From: Blautia sp.
GTDB lineage: Bacteria > Bacillota > Clostridia > Lachnospirales > Lachnospiraceae
DNA length: 64,000 nt
Direction of reading: 5' to 3'
NCBI GenBank assembly: GCA_023663685.1
Contig: JAMPHB010000001.1
Location: 864,594-928,593 of the forward strand
Below, one piece after another: positions 8,371 to 17,701 of this stretch (its first letter is position 1; every line of letters starts with the position of its first letter). The position numbers and the translations under genes are program-made. The notes beneath the pieces were generated by a model that saw nothing but the letters and a program-made list of their open reading frames with translations, had not been told where the DNA came from and did no database searches.

Positions 8371-8416
8371 ATATGCATCTTTATGCTGCTACTCTGCTTT
8401 TCAATCAAATCCCTGA

Positions 8417-9271
8417 TTACGCTAACTGCATGACCTCCGCCTCAATCTCCTTTAATACGTCAAGTGACAGCGAAGGAACACAATCCGCAATTTCCTCCAA
8501 TGACATCTTACCTTTCCTTATCATTCTTTCCGCCGTTTTCCTCGCTTCTCTAAGTGTAACATTATCCTCAATATCCTTTGCATATGCGTCCCAAATCTCC
8601 TCATCATCAAACAATGTCATCATAATATCCACTACCTCCTTTTCCTTATTCTCAAAATATTCCCTCAAGACATTTCTGTCCTTACAGATACGAATGGTTT
8701 CTGTCACTGCCTGCTTTGTCTGCCCGTATTTCTTTCTCTGTTCATTATACACCTTACAAAAAATAATATACTGCCCGATAATACTGCTCTCATCCTCCTG
8801 ATACAGCACTTTGACCTCTGCGTCTATCGCTATCTTTTCACCGTCGAAAAAGTCTTTTGAAAGGGATATGGTGTCGGGAGGGTTCTTCGGCTTTTCTCCC
8901 GTAAAAATCACATACAGTTCAGGTTTTGGCATATTCACTTTTTTAGAGCCGTACAGATTTTGTCTGGTACGCTTGAAAAAATCGTGGTACGTCTGTATCA
9001 GATACATCAGCGCACGGATAATGATGTTCACTGTCCATGTGGACTGACTCTCAACCAAAACGACAAGTCTGTCTCCAACCGAAAATCCAAGGTCATTATA
9101 GTCTGCGTCCACCAGTATGTGCTTAATGGTAACATCTTTTATATCATCTTCCGTCACATCACTGTCCTCCGGGTGGAGGGCTTTGTATAAGCGGAGCAGA
9201 TATTTTTTATCCTGAAACAGATTTGTAAATACACTGTCCTTTATCTTGCGTTTTGGCATATTTTGTGTCAT
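8417..9271 (-). CDS. Intact Rpn-family recombination-promoting nuclease / putative transposase
   Basis: 284 residues without visible defects. The N-terminal half has the Rpn-type core: FKDSVFTNLF-like start (here IKDSVFTNLFQDKKYLLRLY), LGFSVGDRLVVLVESQSTW with the acidic residue and ESQS that fit a PD-(D/E)XK active site, and the ALMYLIQTYHDFF helix. The C-terminal half is charged and helical, ending in a three-helix tail (MIRKGKMSLEEIADCVPSL) seen in many Rpn relatives. The protein differs from copies A and B, so it is a separate subfamily rather than their parent. A SigA-type promoter lies upstream and a GAGGTGG site precedes the ATG. No terminal inverted repeats or target duplications were seen. 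Confidence 0.8.
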   Translation of the reverse strand: MTQNMPKRKIKDSVFTNLFQDKKYLLRLYKALHPEDSDVTEDDIKDVTIKHILVDADYNDLGFSVGDRLVVLVESQSTWTVNIIIRALMYLIQTYHDFFKRTRQNLYGSKKVNMPKPELYVIFTGEKPKNPPDTISLSKDFFDGEKIAIDAEVKVLYQEDESSIIGQYIIFCKVYNEQRKKYGQTKQAVTETIRICKDRNVLREYFENKEKEVVDIMMTLFDDEEIWDAYAKDIEDNVTLREARKTAERMIRKGKMSLEEIADCVPSLSLDVLKEIEAEVMQLA

Positions 9272-9335
9272 TTTACCACCTCACCCCTGACAAATTTGCA
9301 GAACACAAGGCATACGCTGCTTGTGCTATGCTCCA

Positions 9336-9364
9336 ATTATACATAAAATTTCTTGTGCTTACAA
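9336..9364 (-). promoter_or_regulatory. SigA-type promoter of the intact Rpn gene
   Basis: Minus strand TTGTAA, 17-base spacer, TATAAT. It lies about 65 bases upstream of the ATG. Confidence 0.7.
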
Positions 9365-9423
9365 TAAATTTCACATGAAATTCAGGCTACTCCCTCTGTA
9401 TTTTCCAAAATCACCAAAAGAAA

Positions 9424-9448
9424 GGGCTGCCGCTTCACGCGACAGCCC
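9424..9448 (-). terminator. Terminator hairpin, copy 3 of 3, after the amylase gene
   Basis: GGGCTGTCGC / GCGGCAGCCC stem followed on the minus strand by TTTCTTTT. It starts 18 bases after the amylase stop codon. Confidence 0.85.
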
Positions 9449-9466
9449 CCTTGGGAAACTATGAAA

Positions 9467-12400
9467 TTATTTAACTTTTACCTTAATCTTTACAGTCTTA
9501 ACTGTACCGTTTTTCAGCGTAACCTTCGCCTTTACAGTTGCCGTTCCGGGCTTCTTCGCCGTAATCTTACCGTTGGAAGAAACCTTTACAACCGTTTTCT
9601 TGCTGGACACATAGACTACAGACTTCACGTTGTCCATGTTCAGCTTGCTGTCAAAGTCAAATGTCTTCGACTTTCCATTCTTCACAGTTACGCTCGTCTT
9701 CTTCGGCTTAACTGTCTTAACAATCTTCTTGTTAATCTTTTCTGCCTGCGCTGCATCTACCAACTCGTAGGTCGCTTTCTTCGACGCGGATACAGACACA
9801 CTGCCCTTCTCATCGACCTCATAAACCTTTTTGTTGACCATGACGTACTCGCCGGTCTTGGAGTCCACCTTATAAATATAGAGGTCATTTCCCGGCGTCA
9901 GGTCTGCCGTGTCTACCTTGTACTTATACTTTGTGCTGCCGCTCGTATTCTTAACGGTCACAGTAATCTTTACGGAGGACTGTCCCGCCGCATCCGTGAG
10001 CTGCTCTACCACATCACTGGTAATCGTTGTCTTTGTCGAATTGGTAACAGTCACTGTAACTGCCGCCTTTGCCGAGGTCACATTGCCCTCTGCATCCGAC
10101 TTTACCGTAACAGTTGCCGAGGTATTCTCCGCAATATTCTCAATCGCAGACTTCTCGGTGGTAGAAAGCACATTGCCCTCTGCATCCTTCTTCGTTACCG
10201 TAGTAACCTTCACATCATTTCCAGCCTTGTTGGTCGCTTCCTCTGTAACAGTCTCTGTCACCGAGCCGTCCTCAGCCACTTCTACCACCTTGTTGGGAGT
10301 GGTTTCCGTGCTGGTAGTCGTGCTCGTAGAAGAAGAGCTGCTGCTCGTGATTGCGCCCGTTCTAACGAGAATCACAGTACCGCCGTCTGCCGCCGCAGGA
10401 ATCGTAACGCTCACGTTGCCGGAGCCGTCCGAATTATACTGAGTCCCGCTGTACAGATCCGTATATACGCCGGAAACACCCGTTGCAACTCTTACCGATG
10501 CTGCCGTATCCTTAATGTTCATGCCCACATAGAGCGTCGTGCCGTTGTAGCTTCTGGAGAATACATCGTAGCCGTTTGCATCCGAAGCATCCAACGTCGT
10601 CCGGGTTCCCCTTGCAAACACATCTGTGTACTGGTTACGGATGGAAAGAAGCGTCTTGTAATGGTTGTACATGCTGTTGCTGTCGGTCTTCTGCGTCTCA
10701 AGTTCAGCCCAGTCAAAATCCCTGCGGTTGGTCTGATATGGCCAGTCATTCTTTCCTGCCTGCCCGATTTCCTCACCGTAGTAAATAATCGGCTGTCCCT
10801 TTGCCGTAATCTGCAGAGCCGCTGCAACCTTCGCCAGATTGTAAGCAGCCTGCTCACTCTTTCCTTTTTCAGTTACCAGCGTTGCCTGCAAAGAATCTTC
10901 ATCATGGCTGCTCAAGAAGCTGCCCATCATAGCGGTATTATCAATTGCACCGTTGCGCGTCTGTAAATTCTGCTCGATTCCGGAAATATTTCCAGTCACA
11001 AAATCTGCTGCCCAGCCATTAAAATCAAAATCCAGCAGCGCGTCCATCGTTCCGGTTCCAAGCTCTCCGGCGGTATTTGCATAACCAGCCCCGGCATACT
11101 CGCCAATCATCTTAAAGTCAGGATTCACTTTGGTCAGAGAATTCTTAAATGCCGCCCATGTCGTTGTGTCAACATGCTTTACGGTATCCACGCGATAATA
11201 ATCAATATCAAAACGATCCATCCAATCTGTCTGCCATTCCACGAGCTGATCTCTCACCGCAGCATTCTCCGTTGCAAAATCCGGCAGACCGGACAGAGCA
11301 TCCAGCTTATCGTCTCCGCTCACCGTATCCTGCGCACTCCGAATCATCGGAATCTTACCATCGTCACCGTCAATTATGTTGTTAAAATACGTCTCTGTGC
11401 CATAGCCCGCATGATTCAGCACAACGTCAACCATAATCTTCATGTTTCTGCTGTGCGCCGCATTCAAAAGAGCCTCAAATTCTGTCTCTGTTCCAAGATG
11501 CTGATTTAACTTTGTAAAATCACTCGCCCAGTAGCCATGATATCCGTAGGTCGCAAAATCATCGTCATCGTCATGCTGATCTTCTGTGATGTTTTCTACA
11601 ATCGGTGTAATCCAGATCGTATTAACACCCAGCTCCTGCAAATAATCCAGCTTCGCTGTCAGACCTGCAAAATCTCCACCGTGATAGCTGGAACCGCCCT
11701 TCGCTCCCGTATCGTAATCGCCTACGCTATATGCATCATTGTTGCTCTCATTTCCATCAAAGAACCGGTCAGTCACTGCAAAATAGATAACTGCCTCGTC
11801 CCAGTCGAAATCATTTCCCTTATTTCTTGCGACAACCGTCACATTTACATTTGTTTTGTATACATTGCCATACACATCGGTAACCGTAACCGGAAGCGTC
11901 TTTGCTCCTGCCGCCGTCGTATCCTTGCAGGCAATCGACAGCTCCATCAGCGCCGGATTGATTGCCTGCGCACTGCTCAGTCCGAGCGTACTTAAATCAA
12001 CAATAGCGCTTGCCACTGCAAAGCCGTCCATGGACTCTCCCTGCGCCGGATTTGTTGTTACCGTCAACACATTGTTGTCATTGTAATCCATCGTGCTCTG
12101 TGACATTGTGGCAGAAATCGTCATATTGTAGCTGCGGTATGTACACTTATTGCACTCTTTTCCGTCATGCATTTCTGTCACATCGTTAAAGCTGTCCAGA
12201 ACCTCTGTATCATCAACTGTATAGTAATAATAATAATCTCCCGTCACAATGTCTGTAAGGTCGAAGCAGAAGCGGTCTGTCGTTGCATCATACTGCATCT
12301 CATGCTCGGTGCCGTTGACCGTTATGCTCACCTTTCCATCAAGAGAAGCTAAATTATTATTTGCTGCCAGCACATCATCTCTATAGTAGAAATGAATCGT

Positions 12401-14158
12401 CTTGTTTGTTCCGTCCATCGTGTATCCGGTATTGTCAGGAAGCACCTCCGTGATGCCCTTGCCCTGAACGAATTTTGCCTTTACTACCGTCTGGTTCGCC
12501 GGAACATTCACATAATGGTCTCCGCCGTCCTTCTCCGCCCAGTCATTTCCAGTCTCGCTTCTCCTCATACAGAAGGAAAGCATCAAATCCGCCGGTGAAT
12601 CCTTCACGGGAATTTTGGCAACCATCTTACCATTTAAGCTTGCAATCGGAACAGATACATCAGAACCAAATCCGCTGTTCCATGTATATATGTTCCATCC
12701 CGTATAATCATTTCCAGGTCTGTCATACTCTACCAGCACATAGCGGTCTCTCGGAGGAATCAAATCCGGTATCGTTTCTACCGCCTGCGTACTGTTCGAA
12801 GTAAAATAAATAGTTACATTTTCGCTTTTAGCTGTATTATTGTATAAAACATTTCCCGTCTGCCAGCTCCATCCGCCTTTACTTCTTGCAATAATTGCCA
12901 GATCCGTATATGGAAGCTGAACCTCTGCCTTTAACCATGTATTGCCATCCAGTGTCTCCGTTCCGGTAAAAAGCGTTCCTTCCGTTGCTCCTGCCCCACT
13001 CTTCTGCCAGAGCCATAAATCTGCCGCGGCGGTGCTCATATGGTTTTCGTTGAAATCATAGTAATAAATCGTATAATTATACAGCTTATCCACTACATTG
13101 ACAGTTATATCAGCTGTGTTACCATTTGAATCCGTAGCCGTAAGCGTGAATGCCGTCTTTGTAAACCCTGCCTGCACTGTCAGTTTTCCATTCGCAATGG
13201 TCACATTCGCTGCATCCGCAGAATCCTTGACTGCATAGGTTACTGATGCAGCACTACTGCTTCCATCTTCGGCATAGCACGTTAGTGTCTCGGGAAGATT
13301 TATCGCCGCGCCCTTAGTCGCACTCAGTGCATCCCCTGCAACCAAGCCCGGAACTACAACGACACTATTACCATCTGCACTCATCGAATTCGCAGGGTCT
13401 GCTTTCCAATCATTATCTCCGATTATAAATTTGTATTGCCATTTATTCGGCGTAAGGGTCTGCGTGCAAGTCCAGATATCATCGGCTCCTTTTGTCATTT
13501 CAACCGCATTACTTGCCCAATCCGTCATAGTTCCTGCCAGACGAACCTGCGTTGCCGAATCATCCTTATAGCGGAAAGTTACCTCGTTTCCTTTAACCTC
13601 CGGGCTGACATAGCCTAAATCTATATCAGCTGAAGTTATCTGATTAGATTTATTTGCATCCTTATACCAAGCATATTCACCACTCCCATTTTTCAAACAG
13701 TAAAGCGATGTATTACTTGTAAGTGTTTTAAGATAGCTTGTTATTAATGCCTCACCACTAAACTGCATCTCGGGAGCTGAATCTGCTGTCTTGTTACCAG
13801 CATCTACAAACTGAAAACCCTTCCAGTTGCTTGATGTTACATCCGCCCAATACAAATCTGTATTGGTGTCATCCTGCTTTAGCTTAAACTTCTCTTGATT
13901 TCCCCACTGTGAAATCGACGCCTTTCCTTCGCTACCATTCTCTATGGTTGCATCATCATCCCATACATGAATAACCGGCGTTGTCCAATCGTCCGGTAGT
14001 TCCAAATACAGTCTGACCTTGACGGAAGTCGCCGCCTTAACACTTTCCACCCCCCCAAACGGAGTCAGGGTGAGAACCATTGCAACCGCGAGAATCACGC
14101 TCAAAAAGCGGCTTAAGATTCCGTGGTGCGTTTTGAAAACTTTTGTTTTCTTGTCCAT
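9467..14158 (-). CDS. Secreted multimodular GH13 alpha-amylase / amylopullulanase-type enzyme
   Basis: 1563 residues from the ATG at 14158, which has AAGGAGAG upstream; a longer frame to 14272 lies upstream of the promoter -10. A signal peptide covers about residues 1-42. Then come a starch-binding-like module (~45-165), a CBM48-like fold (VRLAGTMTDWASN), a bacterial Ig-like repeat and two CBM41-like modules (YYYDFNENH...DLWLW and VEYDRPGNDYTGWNIYTW). The GH13 barrel begins near residue 784: region I DVVLNHAGY (~906), nucleophile Asp in YYRVDTVKH (~989), acid/base Glu in MIGEYAG (~1016) and HD in SSHDEDS (~1083). A Ser/Thr linker, a Lys/Val-rich stretch and a C-terminal Big2-like domain complete it. 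It should bind and cut starch outside the cell, possibly held to the wall by the Ig-like end, since no LPxTG motif is visible. The exact bond specificity is not readable. Confidence 0.9.
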   Translation of the reverse strand: MDKKTKVFKTHHGILSRFLSVILAVAMVLTLTPFGGVESVKAATSVKVRLYLELPDDWTTPVIHVWDDDATIENGSEGKASISQWGNQEKFKLKQDDTNTDLYWADVTSSNWKGFQFVDAGNKTADSAPEMQFSGEALITSYLKTLTSNTSLYCLKNGSGEYAWYKDANKSNQITSADIDLGYVSPEVKGNEVTFRYKDDSATQVRLAGTMTDWASNAVEMTKGADDIWTCTQTLTPNKWQYKFIIGDNDWKADPANSMSADGNSVVVVPGLVAGDALSATKGAAINLPETLTCYAEDGSSSAASVTYAVKDSADAANVTIANGKLTVQAGFTKTAFTLTATDSNGNTADITVNVVDKLYNYTIYYYDFNENHMSTAAADLWLWQKSGAGATEGTLFTGTETLDGNTWLKAEVQLPYTDLAIIARSKGGWSWQTGNVLYNNTAKSENVTIYFTSNSTQAVETIPDLIPPRDRYVLVEYDRPGNDYTGWNIYTWNSGFGSDVSVPIASLNGKMVAKIPVKDSPADLMLSFCMRRSETGNDWAEKDGGDHYVNVPANQTVVKAKFVQGKGITEVLPDNTGYTMDGTNKTIHFYYRDDVLAANNNLASLDGKVSITVNGTEHEMQYDATTDRFCFDLTDIVTGDYYYYYTVDDTEVLDSFNDVTEMHDGKECNKCTYRSYNMTISATMSQSTMDYNDNNVLTVTTNPAQGESMDGFAVASAIVDLSTLGLSSAQAINPALMELSIACKDTTAAGAKTLPVTVTDVYGNVYKTNVNVTVVARNKGNDFDWDEAVIYFAVTDRFFDGNESNNDAYSVGDYDTGAKGGSSYHGGDFAGLTAKLDYLQELGVNTIWITPIVENITEDQHDDDDDFATYGYHGYWASDFTKLNQHLGTETEFEALLNAAHSRNMKIMVDVVLNHAGYGTETYFNNIIDGDDGKIPMIRSAQDTVSGDDKLDALSGLPDFATENAAVRDQLVEWQTDWMDRFDIDYYRVDTVKHVDTTTWAAFKNSLTKVNPDFKMIGEYAGAGYANTAGELGTGTMDALLDFDFNGWAADFVTGNISGIEQNLQTRNGAIDNTAMMGSFLSSHDEDSLQATLVTEKGKSEQAAYNLAKVAAALQITAKGQPIIYYGEEIGQAGKNDWPYQTNRRDFDWAELETQKTDSNSMYNHYKTLLSIRNQYTDVFARGTRTTLDASDANGYDVFSRSYNGTTLYVGMNIKDTAASVRVATGVSGVYTDLYSGTQYNSDGSGNVSVTIPAAADGGTVILVRTGAITSSSSSSTSTTTSTETTPNKVVEVAEDGSVTETVTEEATNKAGNDVKVTTVTKKDAEGNVLSTTEKSAIENIAENTSATVTVKSDAEGNVTSAKAAVTVTVTNSTKTTITSDVVEQLTDAAGQSSVKITVTVKNTSGSTKYKYKVDTADLTPGNDLYIYKVDSKTGEYVMVNKKVYEVDEKGSVSVSASKKATYELVDAAQAEKINKKIVKTVKPKKTSVTVKNGKSKTFDFDSKLNMDNVKSVVYVSSKKTVVKVSSNGKITAKKPGTATVKAKVTLKNGTVKTVKIKVKVK

Positions 14159-14227
14159 AGTTTTTCTCTCCTTCCCTTTTTTGCGCCTGCATCCGCGCAG
14201 GCACGTTTCGTTTATTTTCGTACTTTT

Positions 14228-14256
14228 AATATACCCCCATTTTCCAAGGATTTCAA
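14228..14256 (-). promoter_or_regulatory. SigA-type promoter of the amylase gene
   Basis: Minus strand TTGAAA, 17-base spacer, TATATT, about 70 bases upstream of the ATG. No catabolite-response (cre) operator was recognised with confidence. Confidence 0.75.
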
Positions 14257-14325
14257 GTATACAAATCAGCAAAAAAATTTTGCCAATTTTTGTTCAAAAT
14301 TTATAATTAAAAAAACCAGACCTGC

Positions 14326-15615
14326 TTATCCGTTCTTTTTTGGCATCCACAATGGTTCATATAGTCGTTTCAGGGTGCGCACCACGCTGTTGATGTCCCC
14401 GGTATCCACCACCACGTCATAAGTCCCGGGAACCGTGCCAAAGGTCACGGCCTTGGTAAGCCCGGTGCTCTCCTTTAGCTGTGCAATCATATTTTCCTTC
14501 GTCGCATTGCGGTTAAAAATCTTTATGTAGGCATAGCCCGGATAATCCACAGAATCGTAAGCCAGCACCTTCAATTCCTCCAAAAGCCCCGCCGCTTTTA
14601 GCTTCTCATAAAAATTGTCAATTACGGCTCTCGGATAAAGCAGCATGAAATAGACCACCCGTTCCGACTCCGGCACCGGACGCTGCACATAATTGCGGTA
14701 GGGCGAGCGGCGCATATCCTCCACCAGCCGCTTTTGTATCCCGTCCTCCAGCTTATCGTAATAGATAATCAAAAGGTCGTCTATGATGACATTTGTAAAA
14801 CAGCACAGTCCCTCGTCGTGAACCAGCCCCAGCACCTGCTGGGAAGTTGCGGAGGAAATGACATACACTTTCAGATAGCGGTTCTCCCGGATATCGTAGA
14901 GCGCCGCGCCGTCCATCGCAATCACCGGAAGCGCAAGCCGCACATCTTTTGTTGCCTCCATCACGGCGGCGGGAGTCAGCACAGTAGAAATGGTAAAATT
15001 CGCGCCCTCGTCCAGCATACGGTTCAGCTCCACGCGATTGTAATCCCCCAGCCGGTGATTATGATCTAAAAGTATCCCGTCCAGCCCGGAAATAAACAGC
15101 ACATTCCTCTGTTTTTTCCTCGGCAGGGAAAAACTGTTCACAAGCACCCCGATCGCGATTCCGATTACCGTGTCAAGAAAACGGTTCCACACAAACAAGT
15201 AGGGATCCGCGTCCCCGATGTGGTTGACCACAATGCTCAAAAATACGACGCAGGAAAAATAGGAGGCCTGCTTTTTCTTAATCAGCACCGTGGTATAGAG
15301 CACCAGTACAATCATAAAAGCAATCACGACCGCATCCAGATATGGCGCAAGCGCCTCCCCCACCGAAAGCTCCGCCCGGAGCAGAAGAAACAACAGTCCG
15401 TACAGTGCGCCAATCACCGTACCTAAAAAACGCTGTTTCGCATTTTTCCATGTATTTACCGTGTACATCTGGATACACCAGAGCGCGGCAATGTGCGAAT
15501 AAAATACAATTCCGCTTCCGCCTCTGGCAAACGCTACTAAAAAACACAAAGCCACCGCCACGGCGGACTTCACAATCCGAAGTCCCACCGGGGGCAGCCT
15601 CCTCTCCCTTTTCAT
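14326..15615 (-). CDS. FUSC/aromatic-acid-exporter-like membrane protein fused to a degenerate HAD (Cof-like) domain
   Basis: About 429 residues. The N-terminal ~165 residues contain four to six hydrophobic helices like the ArAE/FUSC family (IVKSAVAVALCFLVAFARGG, FLGTVIGALYGLLFLLLRAE, FLDTVIGIAIGVLVNSFSLP). The rest resembles a Cof-type HAD phosphatase, but the nucleophile motif, normally DxDGTLL, reads SGLDGILLD with the first Asp replaced. The Thr-Gly-Arg motif II (ISTVLTP here) and the C-terminal GDxxND motif are also lost. The domain is therefore probably a ligand or regulatory module rather than a phosphatase. The start at 15615 was chosen because the strong promoter just upstream excludes the longest frame (15675); ATG 15627 is an alternative. 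The substrate is unknown. Confidence 0.75.
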   Translation of the reverse strand: MKRERRLPPVGLRIVKSAVAVALCFLVAFARGGSGIVFYSHIAALWCIQMYTVNTWKNAKQRFLGTVIGALYGLLFLLLRAELSVGEALAPYLDAVVIAFMIVLVLYTTVLIKKKQASYFSCVVFLSIVVNHIGDADPYLFVWNRFLDTVIGIAIGVLVNSFSLPRKKQRNVLFISGLDGILLDHNHRLGDYNRVELNRMLDEGANFTISTVLTPAAVMEATKDVRLALPVIAMDGAALYDIRENRYLKVYVISSATSQQVLGLVHDEGLCCFTNVIIDDLLIIYYDKLEDGIQKRLVEDMRRSPYRNYVQRPVPESERVVYFMLLYPRAVIDNFYEKLKAAGLLEELKVLAYDSVDYPGYAYIKIFNRNATKENMIAQLKESTGLTKAVTFGTVPGTYDVVVDTGDINSVVRTLKRLYEPLWMPKKNG

Positions 15616-15648
15616 CAGTGATTCCATCCTCTCTTTCTTCTGCCCTCT

Positions 15649-15677
15649 ATTATATGCGATTACCCCCTGCTTCACAA
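15649..15677 (-). promoter_or_regulatory. SigA-type promoter of the FUSC-HAD gene
   Basis: Minus strand TTGTGA, 17-base spacer, TATAAT. Transcription would begin near 15642, downstream of the longest possible start codon. Confidence 0.75.
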
Positions 15678-15751
15678 GACACAGAACTCAATTTGCCATT
15701 CCATCGTCCGCAATAGCCAAATTGATTTCCGCGTCCACGAAGCTTTCCATA

Positions 15752-15780
15752 TTGCCAATTCCGCTTTAACGTGCTAATAT
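15752..15780 (+). promoter_or_regulatory. SigA-type promoter of the ABC importer operon
   Basis: TTGCCA, 17-base spacer, TAATAT. The leader to the ATG at 15837 is about 50 bases and shows no riboswitch-like structure. Confidence 0.6.
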
Positions 15781-15836
15781 AAATCGTGACTAACACCGAA
15801 AACAAGACTTTGAGGTGAAAGAAAGGAAGATGTAAA

Positions 15837-16904
15837 ATGAAAAAGAAACTACTGACACTGGCACTGACAGCGGCGATGGCATTGACTGCCCTCGCAGGCT
15901 GCGGCTCCTCCCGGGAGGGCGACGACCAAAAGCCCGGCACGGAAGCGGCAGACAGTGACACAGCGACGGACGCTGGCACAGAGGCTGACGCAGCGGCGGA
16001 CACGGAGGCTGTGACCATCCGCATCGGCGGGCTCAAAGGCCCCACCTCCATGGGACTTGCCAAGCTGTTGAGCGACGCGGAGGCAGGAACCTCGGCCAGC
16101 AAAATCGAGTACACGCTTGCGACAGCGGCGGACGAGCTGACCCCCGCCCTGATTCAGGGCAATCTGGACATGATCGCCGTACCCAGCAATCTGGCGAGCG
16201 TCCTCTACAACAAGACCGAGGGACAGGTTTCCGTGCTTGCGGTGAACACGCTGGGCATTCTCTATATTGTGGATACCGGAGACTCTGTCAGCTCCTTTGC
16301 CGATCTAAAGGGCAAAACGATATACGCGACCGGGCAGGGCGCGACCCCGGAGTACTCCCTGAAATATCTCTTACAGCAAAACGGCCTTGACCCGGAGAAG
16401 GACGTGACCCTCGAATTCAAATCCGAATCCGCGGAGATCGTATCTCTGATGACCTCCTCCGGGGAGGAGACCATCGCCATGCTCCCACAGCCATTTGTCA
16501 CGGTTGCACAGACGCAGGTGGAGGGGCTGAACGTCGCCCTCGATCTGAATGCGGAGTGGAATGCGCTGGACAACGGAAGCAGCCTCGTCACCGGAGTCCT
16601 CGTAGCGCGCAACGCCTTTTTGCAGGAGCACCCGGAGGAGGTCGCGGCTTTCCTGTCAGAATACAAGGCCTCCACAGCCTTTGCCAATGAAAATGTGGAG
16701 GAGGTGTCTGCCATGATTGAAGCCCTTGACATTGTAAAGGCGCCGATTGCACAAAAGGCCCTGCACTTCTGCAACATCACCTATCTGGATAAGTCAGATA
16801 TGAAGGAGGCTGTGAGCGGATATTTGCAGGTGCTTTATGAGCAGAACCCGCAGAGCGTCGGAGGAACTCTCCCGGCGGACGACTTCTATTATAGTGCGGA
16901 GTAG
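15837..16904 (+). CDS. Substrate-binding lipoprotein of an NMT1/TauA-type ABC importer
   Basis: 355 residues. A lipoprotein signal with lipobox LAGC places Cys at about residue 21, followed by an Asp/Glu/Ala/Thr-rich tether to about residue 60. The binding domain begins VTIRIGGLKGPTSMGLAKLL, the opening of the NMT1/SsuA/TauA fold; GNLDMIAVPSNLASVLY and LKGKTIYATGQGATPEYSLKYLL also fit, the latter being the hinge motif of this family. The protein is anchored outside the membrane and delivers a small ligand to the permease encoded next. Relatives carry sulfonates, nitrate-like anions or thiamine precursors; which applies here cannot be told. The ATG is preceded by GAAAGGAAG. First gene of three, followed after two bases by the permease. 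Confidence 0.85.
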   Translation: MKKKLLTLALTAAMALTALAGCGSSREGDDQKPGTEAADSDTATDAGTEADAAADTEAVTIRIGGLKGPTSMGLAKLLSDAEAGTSASKIEYTLATAADELTPALIQGNLDMIAVPSNLASVLYNKTEGQVSVLAVNTLGILYIVDTGDSVSSFADLKGKTIYATGQGATPEYSLKYLLQQNGLDPEKDVTLEFKSESAEIVSLMTSSGEETIAMLPQPFVTVAQTQVEGLNVALDLNAEWNALDNGSSLVTGVLVARNAFLQEHPEEVAAFLSEYKASTAFANENVEEVSAMIEALDIVKAPIAQKALHFCNITYLDKSDMKEAVSGYLQVLYEQNPQSVGGTLPADDFYYSAE

Positions 16905-16906
16905 AG

Positions 16907-17701
16907 ATGCAGATAAATCAAAAAACCCCGACCACAAATACAAATAACAGGATAGAGAAAGCGGTAGCCGTCGCTACCGCTCTTCTTGTCTGGCAGTTTA
17001 TATCCATGCTGCTCAATCAGCGCATCCTGCTGGCCTCCCCCCTCGATGTGGCAAAAGCGCTCGCAGAGCTTATCCCCTCAACGGATTTTTTAAAAACCGT
17101 ATGGTTTTCCTTTTCCCGGATTGCGGCGGGCTTTTTCCTCGGACTTGCCGTCGGCTGCATCTGCGCCGCCTGCAGCGCCAGATTCCATATCGCGGAGGTG
17201 CTGCTCTGGCCCTATATGGCCGTGATTAAAGCCACTCCCGTGGCCTCCTTTATCATTTTAAGCCTTGTGTGGCTGACTCCGCGAAAGCTTTCTGTCTTTA
17301 TCAGCTTTTTAATCGTGCTCCCGGTCATCTACACCAACCTGCTGGCAGGGCTTAAAAGCCGGAAACCGGAGCTTGCAGAGATGGCAAAGCTGTACGAAAT
17401 CCCCATTGCAAAGCGCTTCCTCGCGATAGATCTGCCCCAGCTTCGCCCCTACCTTCTCTCCGCCCTCGAGCTTTCCCTCGGTATGGCGTGGAAGGCCGGC
17501 GTGGCGGCGGAGGTGATCGGCACCCCCGCAGGCTCCATCGGAAAGATGCTCTACAACGCGAAAATCTATCTGGCTACGCCGGAGCTGTTTGCCTGGTCTA
17601 TCGTCGTCGTCGTCGTGAGCGTTGTATTTGAAAAGGCCGTGACAGGCGTTTGCAAAATAATCTTTGGAAAACTGGAGAGACTGTTATGGATATTAAAATA
17701 G
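16907..17701 (+). CDS. ABC importer permease (SsuC/TauC type)
   Basis: 264 residues with about six hydrophobic segments, including VAVATALLVWQFISMLL, AAGFFLGLAVGCICAACSA and the strongly hydrophobic WSIVVVVVSVVFEKA near the end. The cytoplasmic coupling loop has the EAA-like pattern ELAEMAKLYEIPIAKRFLAI followed by a Pro-containing segment, which docks onto the ATPase. It forms the membrane channel of the importer with the lipoprotein before it and the ATPase after it. The ATG lies two bases after the lipoprotein stop, and the 3' end overlaps the ATPase start by 16 bases, so the three are made together. Confidence 0.88.
   Translation: MQINQKTPTTNTNNRIEKAVAVATALLVWQFISMLLNQRILLASPLDVAKALAELIPSTDFLKTVWFSFSRIAAGFFLGLAVGCICAACSARFHIAEVLLWPYMAVIKATPVASFIILSLVWLTPRKLSVFISFLIVLPVIYTNLLAGLKSRKPELAEMAKLYEIPIAKRFLAIDLPQLRPYLLSALELSLGMAWKAGVAAEVIGTPAGSIGKMLYNAKIYLATPELFAWSIVVVVVSVVFEKAVTGVCKIIFGKLERLLWILK

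Noticed and set aside
6813-9448. Insertion sequence or composite transposon formed by the Rpn copies and hairpins
   Set aside because: There are no terminal inverted repeats with target duplications and no DDE or HUH transposase; the hairpins behave as terminators.
9461-10966. A 501-residue plus-strand frame opposite the amylase 3' half
   Set aside because: It is Arg/Leu/Cys/His-rich, antisense to clear catalytic and Ig-like domains, with no supporting signals.
15650-16114. A 154-residue minus-strand frame overlapping the lipoprotein gene start
   Set aside because: It is an Ala/Ser-rich shadow of the lipoprotein tether; the promoter for the divergent gene lies at its end and no ribosome site precedes it.
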